Positions 10,601 to 17,396 of a stretch of DNA of 64,000 nucleotides are shown one piece after another; the stretch's first letter is position 1; each line of letters opens with the position of its first letter. This DNA comes from Paenibacillus arenilitoris (GTDB lineage: Bacteria > Bacillota > Bacilli > Paenibacillales > Paenibacillaceae): contig NZ_JACXIY010000003.1 in assembly GCF_014705655.1 (NCBI RefSeq), forward strand, positions 124,001 to 188,000. Direction: 5' to 3'. The notes beneath the pieces are model-generated. The model did not search any database. It saw only the letters and a program-made list of their open reading frames with translations, and was not told where the DNA came from. Both the position numbers and the translations under genes were made by a program.

Positions 10601-10671
10601 GCCGCCACGGCGATAAACGAAAATCCGATTAACCCTATTATTTTTCGCGACTTTCTGATAAAGTAAAGCAC
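4666..10671 (-). CDS. Giant secreted SpvB/VCBS/RHS-repeat protein (polymorphic toxin or cell-surface type)
   Basis: A 2001-residue protein. It starts at GTG 10671, with AAAGGAGAT nine bases upstream. A signal peptide (RKSRKIIGLIGFSFIAVAAS, cleavage near AKA) is followed by an SpvB-like domain of TcB toxins (about 40-230). Seven FG-GAP/VCBS units, each with DVNGDGKxD calcium-loop motifs, cover about 330-720. YD/RHS repeats run to about 1560. A conserved RHS core follows (DRLGSIRLMTNESG, GLMYYNARYYNPILARFISA, ending in DPTGH near 1684). The last about 318 residues vary in such proteins. Here they hold aromatic-rich beta segments and a hydrophobic Gly/Ala-rich stretch, with no toxin fold I recognise. 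It is coupled to the foldase gene 17 bp upstream. No immunity gene follows. A WapA-like contact toxin or a surface protein is possible. Confidence 0.88.
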   Translation of the reverse strand: MLYFIRKSRKIIGLIGFSFIAVAASLFLSDLNLAKAAIPGAAGDGVVSPVLGSYGASIPIQVPDYYDLEPELKLTYSSSGSNGFVGVGWNLSGADSFFERVSSSGIGSPKYDSSDTFVLDGAKLIPSAALGGTHVSQNQSYLRITQDVANNKWYVWEKDGTKRTYTALYSIHSNDGDFANIYRWALTTVEDPNGNKATYNYWMDPGQNGYLDSIAYNGYTIKFWRESRPDKISFANGKSVGATNYRLKSIEINAGGSHVSAYKLTYAVSYNSKRSILKSVQQYGTDVAIDDSGAITGGTSLPPNAMSYYNPTGIGYSRANEWNKFIGGWNDNFRDYFAEVNGDGKEDLIRIYQRDANSDFAQVKLSDGAGYPTEHWNQFVGGNGVKIPHRDFFADVNGDGRSDFIRVWKNAKGTSSIDVNLSDGTGFPTRHFSQEVGGWSDHAEDYFVDVNGDGKADFVRVWQKDANSDYVQVNLSNGTGFPTQNWNQFVGGNGTKIPHHDYFVDVNGDGKADFVRVWKNAKGNSSIDVNLSDGKGFPTRHFSQEVGAWSDKYKDNFADMNGDGKVDFARIWNNGTDYYCQINLSNGFGYPEQSWNKAIGGYNPDNKYVFTDVNGDNKDDLVVIWNNNGAAYLQINLFDGVGYPAQAFNQHIGGWKSNVGDYFADVNGDGKPDLIRIYNYNGNNVDAYAQINMADGGSTMPDLLTSMTNGTGGTTTIAYTPSTTWPSQHTSRGGTFQTVSKVTVSDGRGNTGITSYSYKDAKFSIEDRAFMGFAYQKAVINDQGTYVETNNRQSVQSFGQADSIYTKDSAGNIFGYMTYAYEEGGDGVKTPFTSQVSQTGEFECNLSAKCRETRSSFAYDAYGNQVQVVHEGDVRQTGDEFVKAVAYNYNDDAYIVETVQSEAIYSGTGVDEANKEDETLYYYDDAASVSTPPVRGNLTRSDSWNNVTGTYVSASGTYDSYGNKTSSTDVRGSTETTEFDPVYHKYPVSVTNALGHTTTTAWDYTLGVPVSKTDADNNTTHMGYDALGRQISQTDAEGNVMKYEYLDTGDPNRQRVRKTMSDGSPDGLWTETYSDGIGRTYKEVKEGPVGGVRYTMETVYNDTDKSPQKTSLWYATGEAPVWERFEYDGIGRLTKTIHADGSSATVAYKVDDDSLPYTLTTDEMGHQKAVWADHSEKVTQVAEKHGSDLYFTRYSYDVMGNRTELEDASGNVTTHRYNSLKQMISTSDMDLGTVTYAYDNGGLMVSQTDANGQTVTASYDALGRIKTKTYDGQTTTWHYDEEGHGASIGNVTRVEYPAGSESYTYNNTDQVSSATQTIGAVSKTTSNSYDSLGRLQAITYPDGEVVMYGYSADGSLYSVSGYVDAMEYGANGELTKIAYANGTETDYTYDPNRLWLNTANVKMGDTTLYAASYTYNALQLVTSMTQGTPNPLTTNYTYDELGRLTSVTGAQSQYFTYDAIGNMMTNSRVGAYKYEDGAHKHAVTEAGESTYTYDASGNMLTGDGKTYAWDTMNRLTSVSDGTSTTSFTYADGDRRLTKTQGTNETLYFSKLTEQANGSDIQYYYAGSILVAKKDAAETKTWYHADRLGSIRLMTNESGANVRDYDYYAFGEVSSSSGTMTNERGFTGQIKDAETGLMYYNARYYNPILARFISADTAVQEETSPQDLNAYSYVANNPVNNTDPTGHIRVFAGMKRYVTWSKINVNKRITVKIPYIIIYPTFVFYWKQVSTSVSIWFFGWRTIRTTFYIPAVRVIWHVRTGWYVFQRTISFSIWVPVIHFRAIWKDVKPILKRAVQHVGKTIDDARKAVGNAAKAAGQAIATAAKATYNWAKDHKKEILTAVAIVGLAAFTVATGGVGALVSWGALAGMAIGAGTSAAFGIMQGKSMSQIAYDTVTGGALGAFTFGVGGAFSTIATKAYSSGAARTAFKYVAGASFNTVAYTSTKWAGGKSLKDSTNESLQGAAFSSSAKFYFSKPQHGLSETGERLMSQTVSGIAKKQFGL
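9031..9690. repeat. 330-bp tandem duplication inside the VCBS region
   Basis: GCCGACCTCTTG and its downstream sequence occur at 9031 and again at 9361, so two 55-residue VCBS units (110 residues) repeat as one block. DNA similarity stays high across the block, including the HFSQEVG and IPH(H/R)D(Y/F)F segments, which suggests recent duplication or gene conversion. Confidence 0.8.
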
Positions 10672-10688
10672 TTCGATTTCATCTCCTT

Positions 10689-12188
10689 TTACTTAAGCTT
10701 CTGCGCATGCGGCGCCTGTACCGATGTTGCGGGCGGCGTCGGCAGCAGTTCCATCCATACGGGGAACTGGGTAACGCGAGCTTGCTGATGATCCAGCCAA
10801 TTTTGGAACGCATCCTCTCCTTTCTGTTTGCGCCTCTCCTCCGTTATCGTACGATTCTCATGTCCGAGCACCTCCGCGAGATACCAGCCGTTCGCAGCCT
10901 GCACCGGATTCGGAAAACACCCCCCCGTTGTCGTTTGAAAGGCCAGCGCGCTAAATGCCGGACTATAATCAACCGCCAGCTCCGACGCCGAACTCCAGTC
11001 CCGGGTCATTGCGGCGGCGGTCGCCACCTTCCCTTCGGAGGCTTGGTCGTATAACGCCGAGAAAGCGTTCGTCCCCCAATCGGACGAAACGGCCTCGCGG
11101 GCCTCCTCTTCCGATTCGAAGCGGATTAGCCTTAGCTTTACCTGCTCCTGCACGGCCGGGATATCCCCGATAAACGCTTCGCGCAGCTTCCGTCCCATAA
11201 CTTCCAAGCGATGAACGTCCCGGAACTGTTCCTCGGTCAGCCCATGCCGCGGAACGGGCCGGGGCGTCTCCGACGGCTCCTTCAGCTCCTTCGGTTCCTT
11301 CGGCTCCTTCTGCGCCTTGCTGATCTGCCGGTCGATTTCCTCATCGCTTACCGTCAAATTCCGTTTGACGGCCTGCTCCCTGACGACGATCTCCTCCGTC
11401 ATTCGTTCGAGAACGGTGCCGGCGAAGCCCAGCTTGTATTCCGATTTATCCGGGGAGGGGGCGATGTCGAGCTGCCTCTCCCGCTCGTAGCTCAATCGAT
11501 GCAGAAATTCGCGGGCCGTAATCGTATGGGAACTCCCGTCTTCCAGCCGAACTTGGGCTACGGGCATCCGCGGCTCGAGCACCTGCGTATGGATCAAATA
11601 AATGCCTACGAAGACGTAAGGCGCGATCAGCAAGCAGGCAAACAGAATCCGTAAGCCCATTCGTTTGGCCGGCGACGTGATTTCATAGCGGTCGTATACG
11701 TATCGGATCATACGCTTCAATAAAACTGTAACGATAAAGTAACCGGCAATCAGTCCGAGGATCGCCAACAGGAAGAGCGATGGGGAAATCCGGGTGCTTT
11801 CGCTCGCCAGCACGATCTCCGCAGCATAGTTGGCGATGAAAGCCAACACCAAAAAGCCGCTAATCAGAGGATAAATCAGTCGTCTCGCCCGGTTTCCATT
11901 TTGGCGGCCATCGCTCTTGCCGTTCTGCGTTATTGCGGGAACTTCGCTGCTTGCCGGCGGTTCGGGCCGGAATCGATACCTTAGCGCTTCGGCCAAGTGC
12001 TGAGCGGCTGTAACGGTAAAGAAGAGTAGAAATATACCGAGAACAAGTCCGATGAGGATGGCGATCATTTTTTGCCCGGTTAAGTTCGTAATGACGGGAA
12101 TGAGAAAATAGTTGGATGCGGTTGCTGCCATCAGGCCGGCAAGCCATCCGCTGATCCGAATGCCGGTTTTGAGAAATGCTTTATCCAT
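10689..12188 (-). CDS. Membrane-anchored SurA/PpiC-like foldase, partner of the RHS protein
   Basis: A 499-residue protein. Five hydrophobic segments (about 13-32, 42-64, 103-125, 135-157, 180-200) should place the C-terminal half outside the membrane. Residues about 220-345 look like the SurA N-terminal chaperone domain (LSYERERQLDIAPSPDKSEY, EEIVVREQAVKRNLTVSDEE), and about 355-480 like a PpiC parvulin module (VKLRLIRFESEEEAREAV, then NGWYLAEVLGHENRTITEER). A Lys-Glu-Pro repeat (KEPKEPKELKEP) separates them. Start ATG 12188 has AAGGAGA seven bases upstream. The RHS gene follows after 17 bp and its ribosome site touches this stop, so the two are cotranscribed. I infer that it folds or helps export the RHS protein. 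Whether the parvulin site is active cannot be judged. Confidence 0.75.
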   Translation of the reverse strand: MDKAFLKTGIRISGWLAGLMAATASNYFLIPVITNLTGQKMIAILIGLVLGIFLLFFTVTAAQHLAEALRYRFRPEPPASSEVPAITQNGKSDGRQNGNRARRLIYPLISGFLVLAFIANYAAEIVLASESTRISPSLFLLAILGLIAGYFIVTVLLKRMIRYVYDRYEITSPAKRMGLRILFACLLIAPYVFVGIYLIHTQVLEPRMPVAQVRLEDGSSHTITAREFLHRLSYERERQLDIAPSPDKSEYKLGFAGTVLERMTEEIVVREQAVKRNLTVSDEEIDRQISKAQKEPKEPKELKEPSETPRPVPRHGLTEEQFRDVHRLEVMGRKLREAFIGDIPAVQEQVKLRLIRFESEEEAREAVSSDWGTNAFSALYDQASEGKVATAAAMTRDWSSASELAVDYSPAFSALAFQTTTGGCFPNPVQAANGWYLAEVLGHENRTITEERRKQKGEDAFQNWLDHQQARVTQFPVWMELLPTPPATSVQAPHAQKLK

Positions 12189-12336
12189 CTCCGCTTCTCC
12201 TTAGGTTGAAATGTCGCGAGTCTGCAATCCATTGCACAATTTGTCGTTTCATCGGTTGCAAGGCTATTCTTCGATAAATTCTAGCATATCGCCCCCCCTT
12301 TACGGATCGATTTACTAATATTTAACATAGCCGCGC

Positions 12337-12372
12337 AAAAAGGCATTGCATCACCGCAGGTGATCCAATGCC
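12337..12372 (-). terminator. Intrinsic terminator of the DUF4275 gene
   Basis: On the minus strand GGCATTGGATCACC pairs with GGTGATGCAATGCC (one mismatch, three-base loop) and runs into TTTTT. It separates this gene from the foldase operon promoter region at 12189-12336. Confidence 0.88.
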
Positions 12373-12387
12373 TCGCTTCCGCCAGCC

Positions 12388-13287
12388 TTATCCCAAACAA
12401 AAATACGGGCCGCAATGCGATTCGTGCGTCTTCGCGTACGTCCATTTCCATTCGTGATCAACCACGTAGACGTCCTGCTCGTGCTCCAGATCGGCGGCCG
12501 TCAGCCCGGCCGCATTCGTAACGAACAGCGCAAATTCGGCATTTTGATAAAAAATATAGCATTTGTCCTTGGCCGCGCAGTCAAACGCCTTGACCGCTAG
12601 CTCGTTCTTCATGCAGGTTCTCTTGCCATAGCTGAATACATGCCATAAAAATTGGTCCAAATGGATCCGCTTCTTGTCCTCTTCGCTCAATTCCTTCGCA
12701 AAGCAGTACGCCCATCGCTCCCTGAGGCTGACGGCGCTCCCGGGCGCTTCGGCCGCTTCGATCTCCTTCGCCCGCAGCCGGCTTACCAACGCTTCATTCC
12801 TCCACTGCCGTACATCGGCGAATAAATACTGTTCGACTTCCCGCTTCGTCTCGCTGCTTGCATGCTCCAGCATCTGCTTCAGCACGCTCGCTTGGTAAGC
12901 GACGATCGAGGAATCGACCTGTGCGTTCTCCTCGAAGAAATGTTCGGGATAAAGCGTCTTGTCCTTCTCCGGAACGGAATCGAAATAATCGAAGACGAAG
13001 TCGAAGCCTTGGCCGTCCAGCAGTTCGTCAACGACTTCCTCGATGCGCCGGCGACTGATCCGGTCGACGAGAATCACCGGCTTGGAGGCGCACCAATAAG
13101 CTCCGTTCAGGCACGCTCCGGTCCTCCCGTAATCCCGGCGCATCGACTCCACGACCGCAAACGTGTAAAAATGGCAAATCCAACGCACGGCATCCGGGAA
13201 AGTAACGATTACCGTGACGTGACCGTCCTCTTCGTCCTCGTCCCAGCCTTCCGCATCGATGTGGATATGTCGCTTCTTAGCGTCCAT
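12388..13287 (-). CDS. DUF4275 domain protein with a long N-terminal extension
   Basis: A 299-residue cytoplasmic protein. The last about 125 residues match the DUF4275 family (LRERWAYCFAKELSEEDKKR, FLWHVFSYGKRTCM, DKCYIFYQNAEFALF, TYAKTHESHCGPYFCLG), whose function is unknown. Residues 1-165 are acidic and do not resemble anything I recognise; they contain several Asp/Glu clusters (AEGWDEDEEDGHV) and FDFVFDYFDS. DUF4275 proteins are usually only about 130-150 residues long, so this looks like a fusion. The ATG at 13287 is preferred, with GAAAGGA about 11 bases upstream; an ATG at 13299 abuts that site. It sits upstream of the foldase-RHS operon on the same strand, so an immunity role can be asked about but not claimed. 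Confidence 0.8.
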   Translation of the reverse strand: MDAKKRHIHIDAEGWDEDEEDGHVTVIVTFPDAVRWICHFYTFAVVESMRRDYGRTGACLNGAYWCASKPVILVDRISRRRIEEVVDELLDGQGFDFVFDYFDSVPEKDKTLYPEHFFEENAQVDSSIVAYQASVLKQMLEHASSETKREVEQYLFADVRQWRNEALVSRLRAKEIEAAEAPGSAVSLRERWAYCFAKELSEEDKKRIHLDQFLWHVFSYGKRTCMKNELAVKAFDCAAKDKCYIFYQNAEFALFVTNAAGLTAADLEHEQDVYVVDHEWKWTYAKTHESHCGPYFCLG

Positions 13288-13425
13288 CGTCAGCACCATC
13301 CTTTCGCCCTACGCACGATTCTTTCCAATTATTGTACGATTGCAAAGCGGTATTTGTTGCGCTGCGGCATGCGTAAATATTCATTTCATCTACTAAATTT
13401 ACTTATTTTTGTAACTAATTGCTGA

Positions 13426-14385
13426 TTACGCTTCGTTTTTGCTCATCAAGCTCCGGATCGTTGCCGCAATGGCTTCTTCATGCGGCGTCCACTCGATCGG
13501 TCCGATCTCGCGCTCGTACTTTTCTCCGCTAAGCACGAAGGGCTCCTCCGTTAGGTACAGCATCTCGACCACTTCCTTCATGACCGGATTGAACAAGCCT
13601 ATCAGCGACAGACCGGCTCTTCCGAGCGGCACGACCGCCTTCCGCTTGCCGCTCGCCTCTCGGGCGATGCGCACGATATCCTTCCCCGCGATGACGCCGG
13701 AACCGGGAATATGCCAATTTTGTCCGTACGATTCGTCCCTCAGGGCGATATTCACGATCATCCTAACCGCATCGGGCAGGTAGACATACTCGCGCGGGAC
13801 GGACATATTGCCGATGAAAGCGGTCGGTTTGCCGGCCGCGATCGCTTCCATCGTCACGTTCAAGTAAGAGGCTTGCGCGGACGGCCCATAGTAATCCGGA
13901 AGCCGAACGATCAGCGGCTTCGCCCCCGCCCATCGCTGGCTGAAGATCAGCTGCTCGTAGGCGAGCCGAACCTTCCCTTTCCGCGTATGCGGGTTCTTCG
14001 GATGCTCCTCGGTCGCCTTGTCCGTCGTCCTTCTGCCATACGGGTAAATGCCGTCCACGACGACGACCTTCGCTCCGATGCGGATGGCCGCTTCCATAAC
14101 CGATTCCCCGAGCGGCAGCAGCTTCGCCTCCATTTCGTGATAAGGCATGTTTGCGCTGTGGAAGATAACGTCGGCCCCGGCAGCCGCCCTCACGATATCG
14201 TCCGGGTTAAAAGCATCGCCCGTAGCAAGCCGCAGCTGCGGCGGAGTGCCCAGCTCCTTCGTCAGGCTTCTCAGCTTGCCCTCCGACCGCCCGAAGGCGA
14301 TCGTCTCGAACCCCCTTCCCGCCAATTCAGCCGTTAGCGGATTGCCTACTCCGCCCGTCGCGCCCAATACGATTGCCTTTTTCAT
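13426..14385 (-). CDS. NAD-dependent epimerase/dehydratase family protein (extended SDR)
   Basis: This 319-residue protein opens with KKAIVLGATGGVGNPLTAEL, a GxxGxxG nucleotide-binding motif. DVIFHSANMPYHEM, VVVVDGIYPYGR and a YEQLI catalytic-Tyr region (RLAYEQLIFSQRW) follow, then a substrate-side part typical of atypical or extended SDRs. It should be a soluble NAD(P)-dependent enzyme; the substrate is unknown. The ATG at 14385 has GAGGAG nine bases upstream; a GTG two codons earlier is too close to that site. An operator-like palindrome lies in its 5' region (14418-14431) and recurs before the tetR gene, so it is very likely controlled by that regulator. Confidence 0.87.
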   Translation of the reverse strand: MKKAIVLGATGGVGNPLTAELAGRGFETIAFGRSEGKLRSLTKELGTPPQLRLATGDAFNPDDIVRAAAGADVIFHSANMPYHEMEAKLLPLGESVMEAAIRIGAKVVVVDGIYPYGRRTTDKATEEHPKNPHTRKGKVRLAYEQLIFSQRWAGAKPLIVRLPDYYGPSAQASYLNVTMEAIAAGKPTAFIGNMSVPREYVYLPDAVRMIVNIALRDESYGQNWHIPGSGVIAGKDIVRIAREASGKRKAVVPLGRAGLSLIGLFNPVMKEVVEMLYLTEEPFVLSGEKYEREIGPIEWTPHEEAIAATIRSLMSKNEA

Positions 14386-14417
14386 ATTCACCGTCTCCTC
14401 GTATTCTTATTATTTAT

Positions 14418-14431
14418 TGATTGATCAATCA
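14418..14431. promoter_or_regulatory. TetR operator in front of the epimerase gene
   Basis: TGATTGATCAATCA is a perfect 14-bp palindrome, extended outward by TTAT and CTAA. The same site, with one change, is found upstream of tetR at 15012-15025. The epimerase and tetR genes lie in the same direction, so the regulator probably controls both. Confidence 0.75.
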
Positions 14432-14452
14432 CTAAATCTGAAAAAAAATAAG

Positions 14453-14974
14453 TTATCTCTTTATCATTAATTCCGGCATCTCCATCGCCATCGACACGTT
14501 GCATAGTTGGCCCCTGGCCAAAAAATCCGTTGTTTTCGCTTCCGCGTCCGGCATTCCGGCTTGGCGGAAAGCCTCCTCCACCAGCTGCTTCACCTGGCTC
14601 ATCCCCTGCTGCATCGCGGCGCGGATCGGCTCCTCCCGGATCGTCTGCGCCTGCATTTGAAGCAGAATTTCGTTGCGGTGCGCATGCATGATCGCTTCAT
14701 AAGCGCGGATTAGCCCGATCTCGAGCCCTTCGGGCTCCGTGGTGTCGATTACGCGGCGGAAAGCTTGAATGATGCGCTGCCAGGATACTTGCAAAGACTC
14801 CACCAGCAGCGACTCCTTGGTGAAGAATTTGTAGACGTAAGGCTGCGAGATGGCGGCGCGCTCCGCGACTTGGGCGGTCGTGGCCCGGTAGTAGCCGATT
14901 TCCGCGAATACGTCGATCGCGGCGGATACGATGTCGGTGCGGCGGTTGACCGAAGCCGAATTGCCTTTTGCCAT
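14453..14974 (-). CDS. TetR/AcrR family transcriptional repressor
   Basis: A 173-residue one-component regulator. Residues 10-60 form the TetR helix-turn-helix (IVSAAIDVFAEIGYYRATTA, QVAERAAISQPYVYKFFTKE). The remainder is a helical ligand-binding and dimerisation domain. The ATG at 14974 has GGAGGTGG eight bases upstream. Matching palindromes flank it: one in its own 5' region (15012-15025) and one before the epimerase gene downstream (14418-14431), which supports autoregulation and control of the epimerase. The natural inducer is unknown. Confidence 0.92.
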   Translation of the reverse strand: MAKGNSASVNRRTDIVSAAIDVFAEIGYYRATTAQVAERAAISQPYVYKFFTKESLLVESLQVSWQRIIQAFRRVIDTTEPEGLEIGLIRAYEAIMHAHRNEILLQMQAQTIREEPIRAAMQQGMSQVKQLVEEAFRQAGMPDAEAKTTDFLARGQLCNVSMAMEMPELMIKR

Positions 14975-15011
14975 TGCCTATACCACCTCCCTGATTAACG
15001 AATTCTATTAT

Positions 15012-15025
15012 TGATTGACCAATCA
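15012..15025. promoter_or_regulatory. TetR operator in front of its own gene
   Basis: TGATTGACCAATCA differs by one base from the palindrome at 14418. It lies 38 bp upstream of the tetR start, in a position suited to block transcription. Confidence 0.72.
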
Positions 15026-15089
15026 CTGATTTGAACACATTGTACGACAACCGGTTTTGATTTGCAACCTGCTTTTAACATTACACTTA

Positions 15090-15590
15090 TCAAAAAACGC
15101 CAGGATCCGTCAAGACGGCCCACTGCATCATCGGCTTGCCGTCCGCCGTTCCGGTTATCGTCCCAACGAATGCATGCTCGGCGTCCGCGTGGTTCCTGTA
15201 GTGCATGTACATTTCCTTCACGATGGCCGAAGTCTTAAGCTCTCCGATTTTGTCTTCGTCGACCCAATGCAATTCGCCTTCGTCGGATTCGGTTAAAGCG
15301 GCCTTATCCGTGCTGCCGAAGAAGACGTATTGGATGCGGATTTCCCGATCCTTCCGCCTGATCAACACATACCGCAGAGCAAGCTCGTGAAGATCGGATT
15401 CTCGCAGCCCGCTCTCTTCGTAAATTTCCCTCAAGCAAGCTTCCCTCGGGTTTCCGATCTCATGCGGCTCCATATGTCCGCCAAGCGCGGCCCAGAACTC
15501 GAAATCCGCGAGCTTGCTCCGTTTCTTTTTTATCATGGCGTAGCAGCCGTCACGGCGTATCCAAGCGACGGCCATTTGTCTGAGCATCAT
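15090..15590 (-). CDS. Nudix hydrolase
   Basis: A 166-residue protein with the Nudix fold: RQMAVAWIRRDGCYAMIKKK, then a Nudix box GHMEPHEIGNPREACLREIY followed by EESGL. Nudix enzymes split nucleoside diphosphate derivatives using metal bound by the REUxEExGU helix. Compared with the standard box (Gx5Ex7REUxEExGU) there are nine instead of seven residues between the first Glu and REIYEESGL, a small insertion in the loop before the helix. The ATG at 15590 is preferred, with AAGGGG about eight bases upstream; a GTG at 15611 has no site. The substrate is unknown. Confidence 0.88.
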   Translation of the reverse strand: MMLRQMAVAWIRRDGCYAMIKKKRSKLADFEFWAALGGHMEPHEIGNPREACLREIYEESGLRESDLHELALRYVLIRRKDREIRIQYVFFGSTDKAALTESDEGELHWVDEDKIGELKTSAIVKEMYMHYRNHADAEHAFVGTITGTADGKPMMQWAVLTDPGVF

Positions 15591-15724
15591 CTTTTTCGCC
15601 CCTTCCATCACGCTAAAACTACTTTCGTCAATACTCCGCTTCCCTCCTCTTATCCTTATCGAACGGAGAAGAACCTGGCTAAGCTCGAGGCTTATTTGTA
15701 TGACCTCTGAGAGAACCTCTCTTT

Positions 15725-15912
15725 TAATTTCAATAACTGAAACTAAATGCGAAAGAAGGAAGCCTCGCAGGCATATAGTTTCAAATTTTGAAACTACATT
15801 CGGCTACATCGGAAGGAGTAGTGCGGAAGATACCGTTTAATTTCAATTATTGAAACAAAATCTGGTGTGAGTGAGGTTTAGAGTGATTTAGTTTCATTTT
15901 TTGAAATTAGAT
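15725..15912. repeat. Array of four palindromic TTTCA-N5-TGAAA repeats
   Basis: The gap between the Nudix gene and the SDR gene (15591-16032) encodes nothing recognisable but holds four 24-bp palindromes at 15725, 15776, 15838 and 15889. Each has a TTTCA / TGAAA core (the fourth is degenerate in the middle) and TA(A/G)T or AT flanks. Centres are at 15735, 15786, 15848 and 15899, so spacings are 51, 62 and 51 bp. The sites may be a regulator-binding array, or copies of an intergenic palindromic repeat. Confidence 0.75.
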
Positions 15913-16032
15913 CGCCATCTCGCAGCAAAAAATCATCGTCAAAGCCAAATAGAGCCGCCTCTCCGGTCGTTTCACGACCTTTAAGGCAGCCCCATTTAGT
16001 GCATGGCTTAACGCCATCGTACCCGCCGCCCC

Positions 16033-16734
16033 CTACAAGCTCATCGGATTGCCGTTATGATCGATGAATAAAGCCTGGTTCTTCGCTTCCGTCTTCCGCT
16101 CGATTAGATTCAGGATGCCTTCCGCGGATACGGCCGCATCGCCCGGCGCCTTCTCGCCGCCCATGTCCGTGCGGATCCAGCCCGGATGCAGCGCGTGCAC
16201 GAGAATGCCCTGCGGCGCCAGCTCGCGGCGCAGCTGCGCCGAGAACATATTCAGCGCCGCCTTCGAGAGCGCATACGAATAATCGCCGCCGTACGCGCCG
16301 GCGAGACTGCCCGCTTCCGAGCTGATATTGATGACGGCCTGATTCTCTCCTCCGCGAAGCAGCGGCAAAAAATGCTTCATCACGATCATCGGGCCGAACA
16401 GGTTCGTCTGGAACGACTGCTCGACCTGTTCGAAGTCCAGCTGCTCCAGCTTCTGGTCGCGTCCGAGCAGGATCGCCGCGCTGTTAATGACGGCGTCGAT
16501 GCCGCCCACGCGGGCGGATGCTTGCTCGCAGGCGTACCTTACCGAATTTTCGTCGGACACGTCGAGCGGCAGAATCGTAACCTGCTCCGGGAATGTTCGG
16601 GTCAGCTCCTGCAGCCCTTCCGCGGACGAGCCCGGCCCGCGCACCCCCGCCAGCACCTGATGGCCGCGCGCGCACGCTTCGGCGGCAAGCGCCAGTCCCA
16701 AGCCCCGGTTCGCGCCGGTAATTAATATTCGCAT
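16033..16734 (-). CDS. Short-chain dehydrogenase/reductase
   Basis: A 233-residue classical SDR. It has the Rossmann motif TGANRGLG (residues 6-13), NSAAILLG, catalytic Ser in VINISSEAGSLAG, and the YxxxK pair in YSYALSKAAL, then LHPGWIRTDMGG. Such enzymes oxidise or reduce small alcohols or ketones with NAD(P); the substrate is not predictable. The ATG at 16734 has GGAGGAG nine bases upstream; the frame is open to 16776 without support. It lies 68 bp downstream of the VOC gene and may share its transcript. Confidence 0.92.
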   Translation of the reverse strand: MRILITGANRGLGLALAAEACARGHQVLAGVRGPGSSAEGLQELTRTFPEQVTILPLDVSDENSVRYACEQASARVGGIDAVINSAAILLGRDQKLEQLDFEQVEQSFQTNLFGPMIVMKHFLPLLRGGENQAVINISSEAGSLAGAYGGDYSYALSKAALNMFSAQLRRELAPQGILVHALHPGWIRTDMGGEKAPGDAAVSAEGILNLIERKTEAKNQALFIDHNGNPMSL

Positions 16735-16802
16735 GAACGCTGCTCCTCCTGTCTCGCCATGCGCTTTGCCGCGCATTGGCCTATCCTTTTTTTTAGCGAT
16801 CG

Positions 16803-17261
16803 CTATTTCTTGTCGTTCTCAAGCAGCTCCAGCATGACCTTTAACGTTGGGAACGTATCCATGTAGGCGTAGCGGCCGCCCGTGTACTCTCCTTTTTGCA
16901 CGAGCGCCATGCCGTTCTTCTCCATGAGCGCGATTTTTTCCTTCATGCCGTCGATGACGAATGCGATGTGATGCGGACCCTCGCCGTATTGGTTCAGATG
17001 GTCCCTCCATGTGCTCGGATGCTCATCGGGCTCGATCAGCTCAAGCTGCAGCGAGCCCATGTCGAAGAACGCAAGCTTCGCCCGCGCGACGGATGCCTCG
17101 CCCTTGTATTCCGTTTGCGCCTTGTCCGCCGTATCCGTCCAGAACCAGTTCGGCTTCTCCACGCCGAAGAAATCGGCGTAAGCCTGCGATGTCGCCTCAA
17201 TATCGTTTACGAGAAGTCCGACTTGCGTAATCGTCCTCGAATTAAGTATATTTTTGTCCAT
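16803..17261 (-). CDS. VOC (glyoxalase/dioxygenase superfamily) protein
   Basis: A 152-residue protein with two beta-alpha-beta-beta-beta units typical of the vicinal oxygen chelate fold. These are TQVGLLVNDIEATSQAYADF in the first and HHIAFVIDGMKEKIALMEKN in the second, ending KVMLELLEND. Metal ligands are expected at Gln/His in strand one, Glu at LQLELIEPDE, His at HHIAF and Glu near the C-terminus, as in methylmalonyl-CoA epimerases and lactoylglutathione lyases. The ATG at 17261 follows an AGGGGATAGG site. The function is unassigned; the neighbouring SDR may share its pathway. Confidence 0.85.
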   Translation of the reverse strand: MDKNILNSRTITQVGLLVNDIEATSQAYADFFGVEKPNWFWTDTADKAQTEYKGEASVARAKLAFFDMGSLQLELIEPDEHPSTWRDHLNQYGEGPHHIAFVIDGMKEKIALMEKNGMALVQKGEYTGGRYAYMDTFPTLKVMLELLENDKK

Positions 17262-17396
17262 CGTACCTATCCCCTTAGTCGTTAATGGATGAATCCGATC
17301 GATTGACATTCCGATGCCAGAGCCTCGCAGTCCATCCTACATCCGCATTCCCCCCTTCAAGCTTCGACCGCCGATGACGGCATGAGCGCGCATCCG

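Noticed and set aside
15725..15912. CRISPR array reading of the four palindromes
   Set aside because: Repeats are imperfect, only four in number and spaced 51-62 bp with no nearby cas genes.
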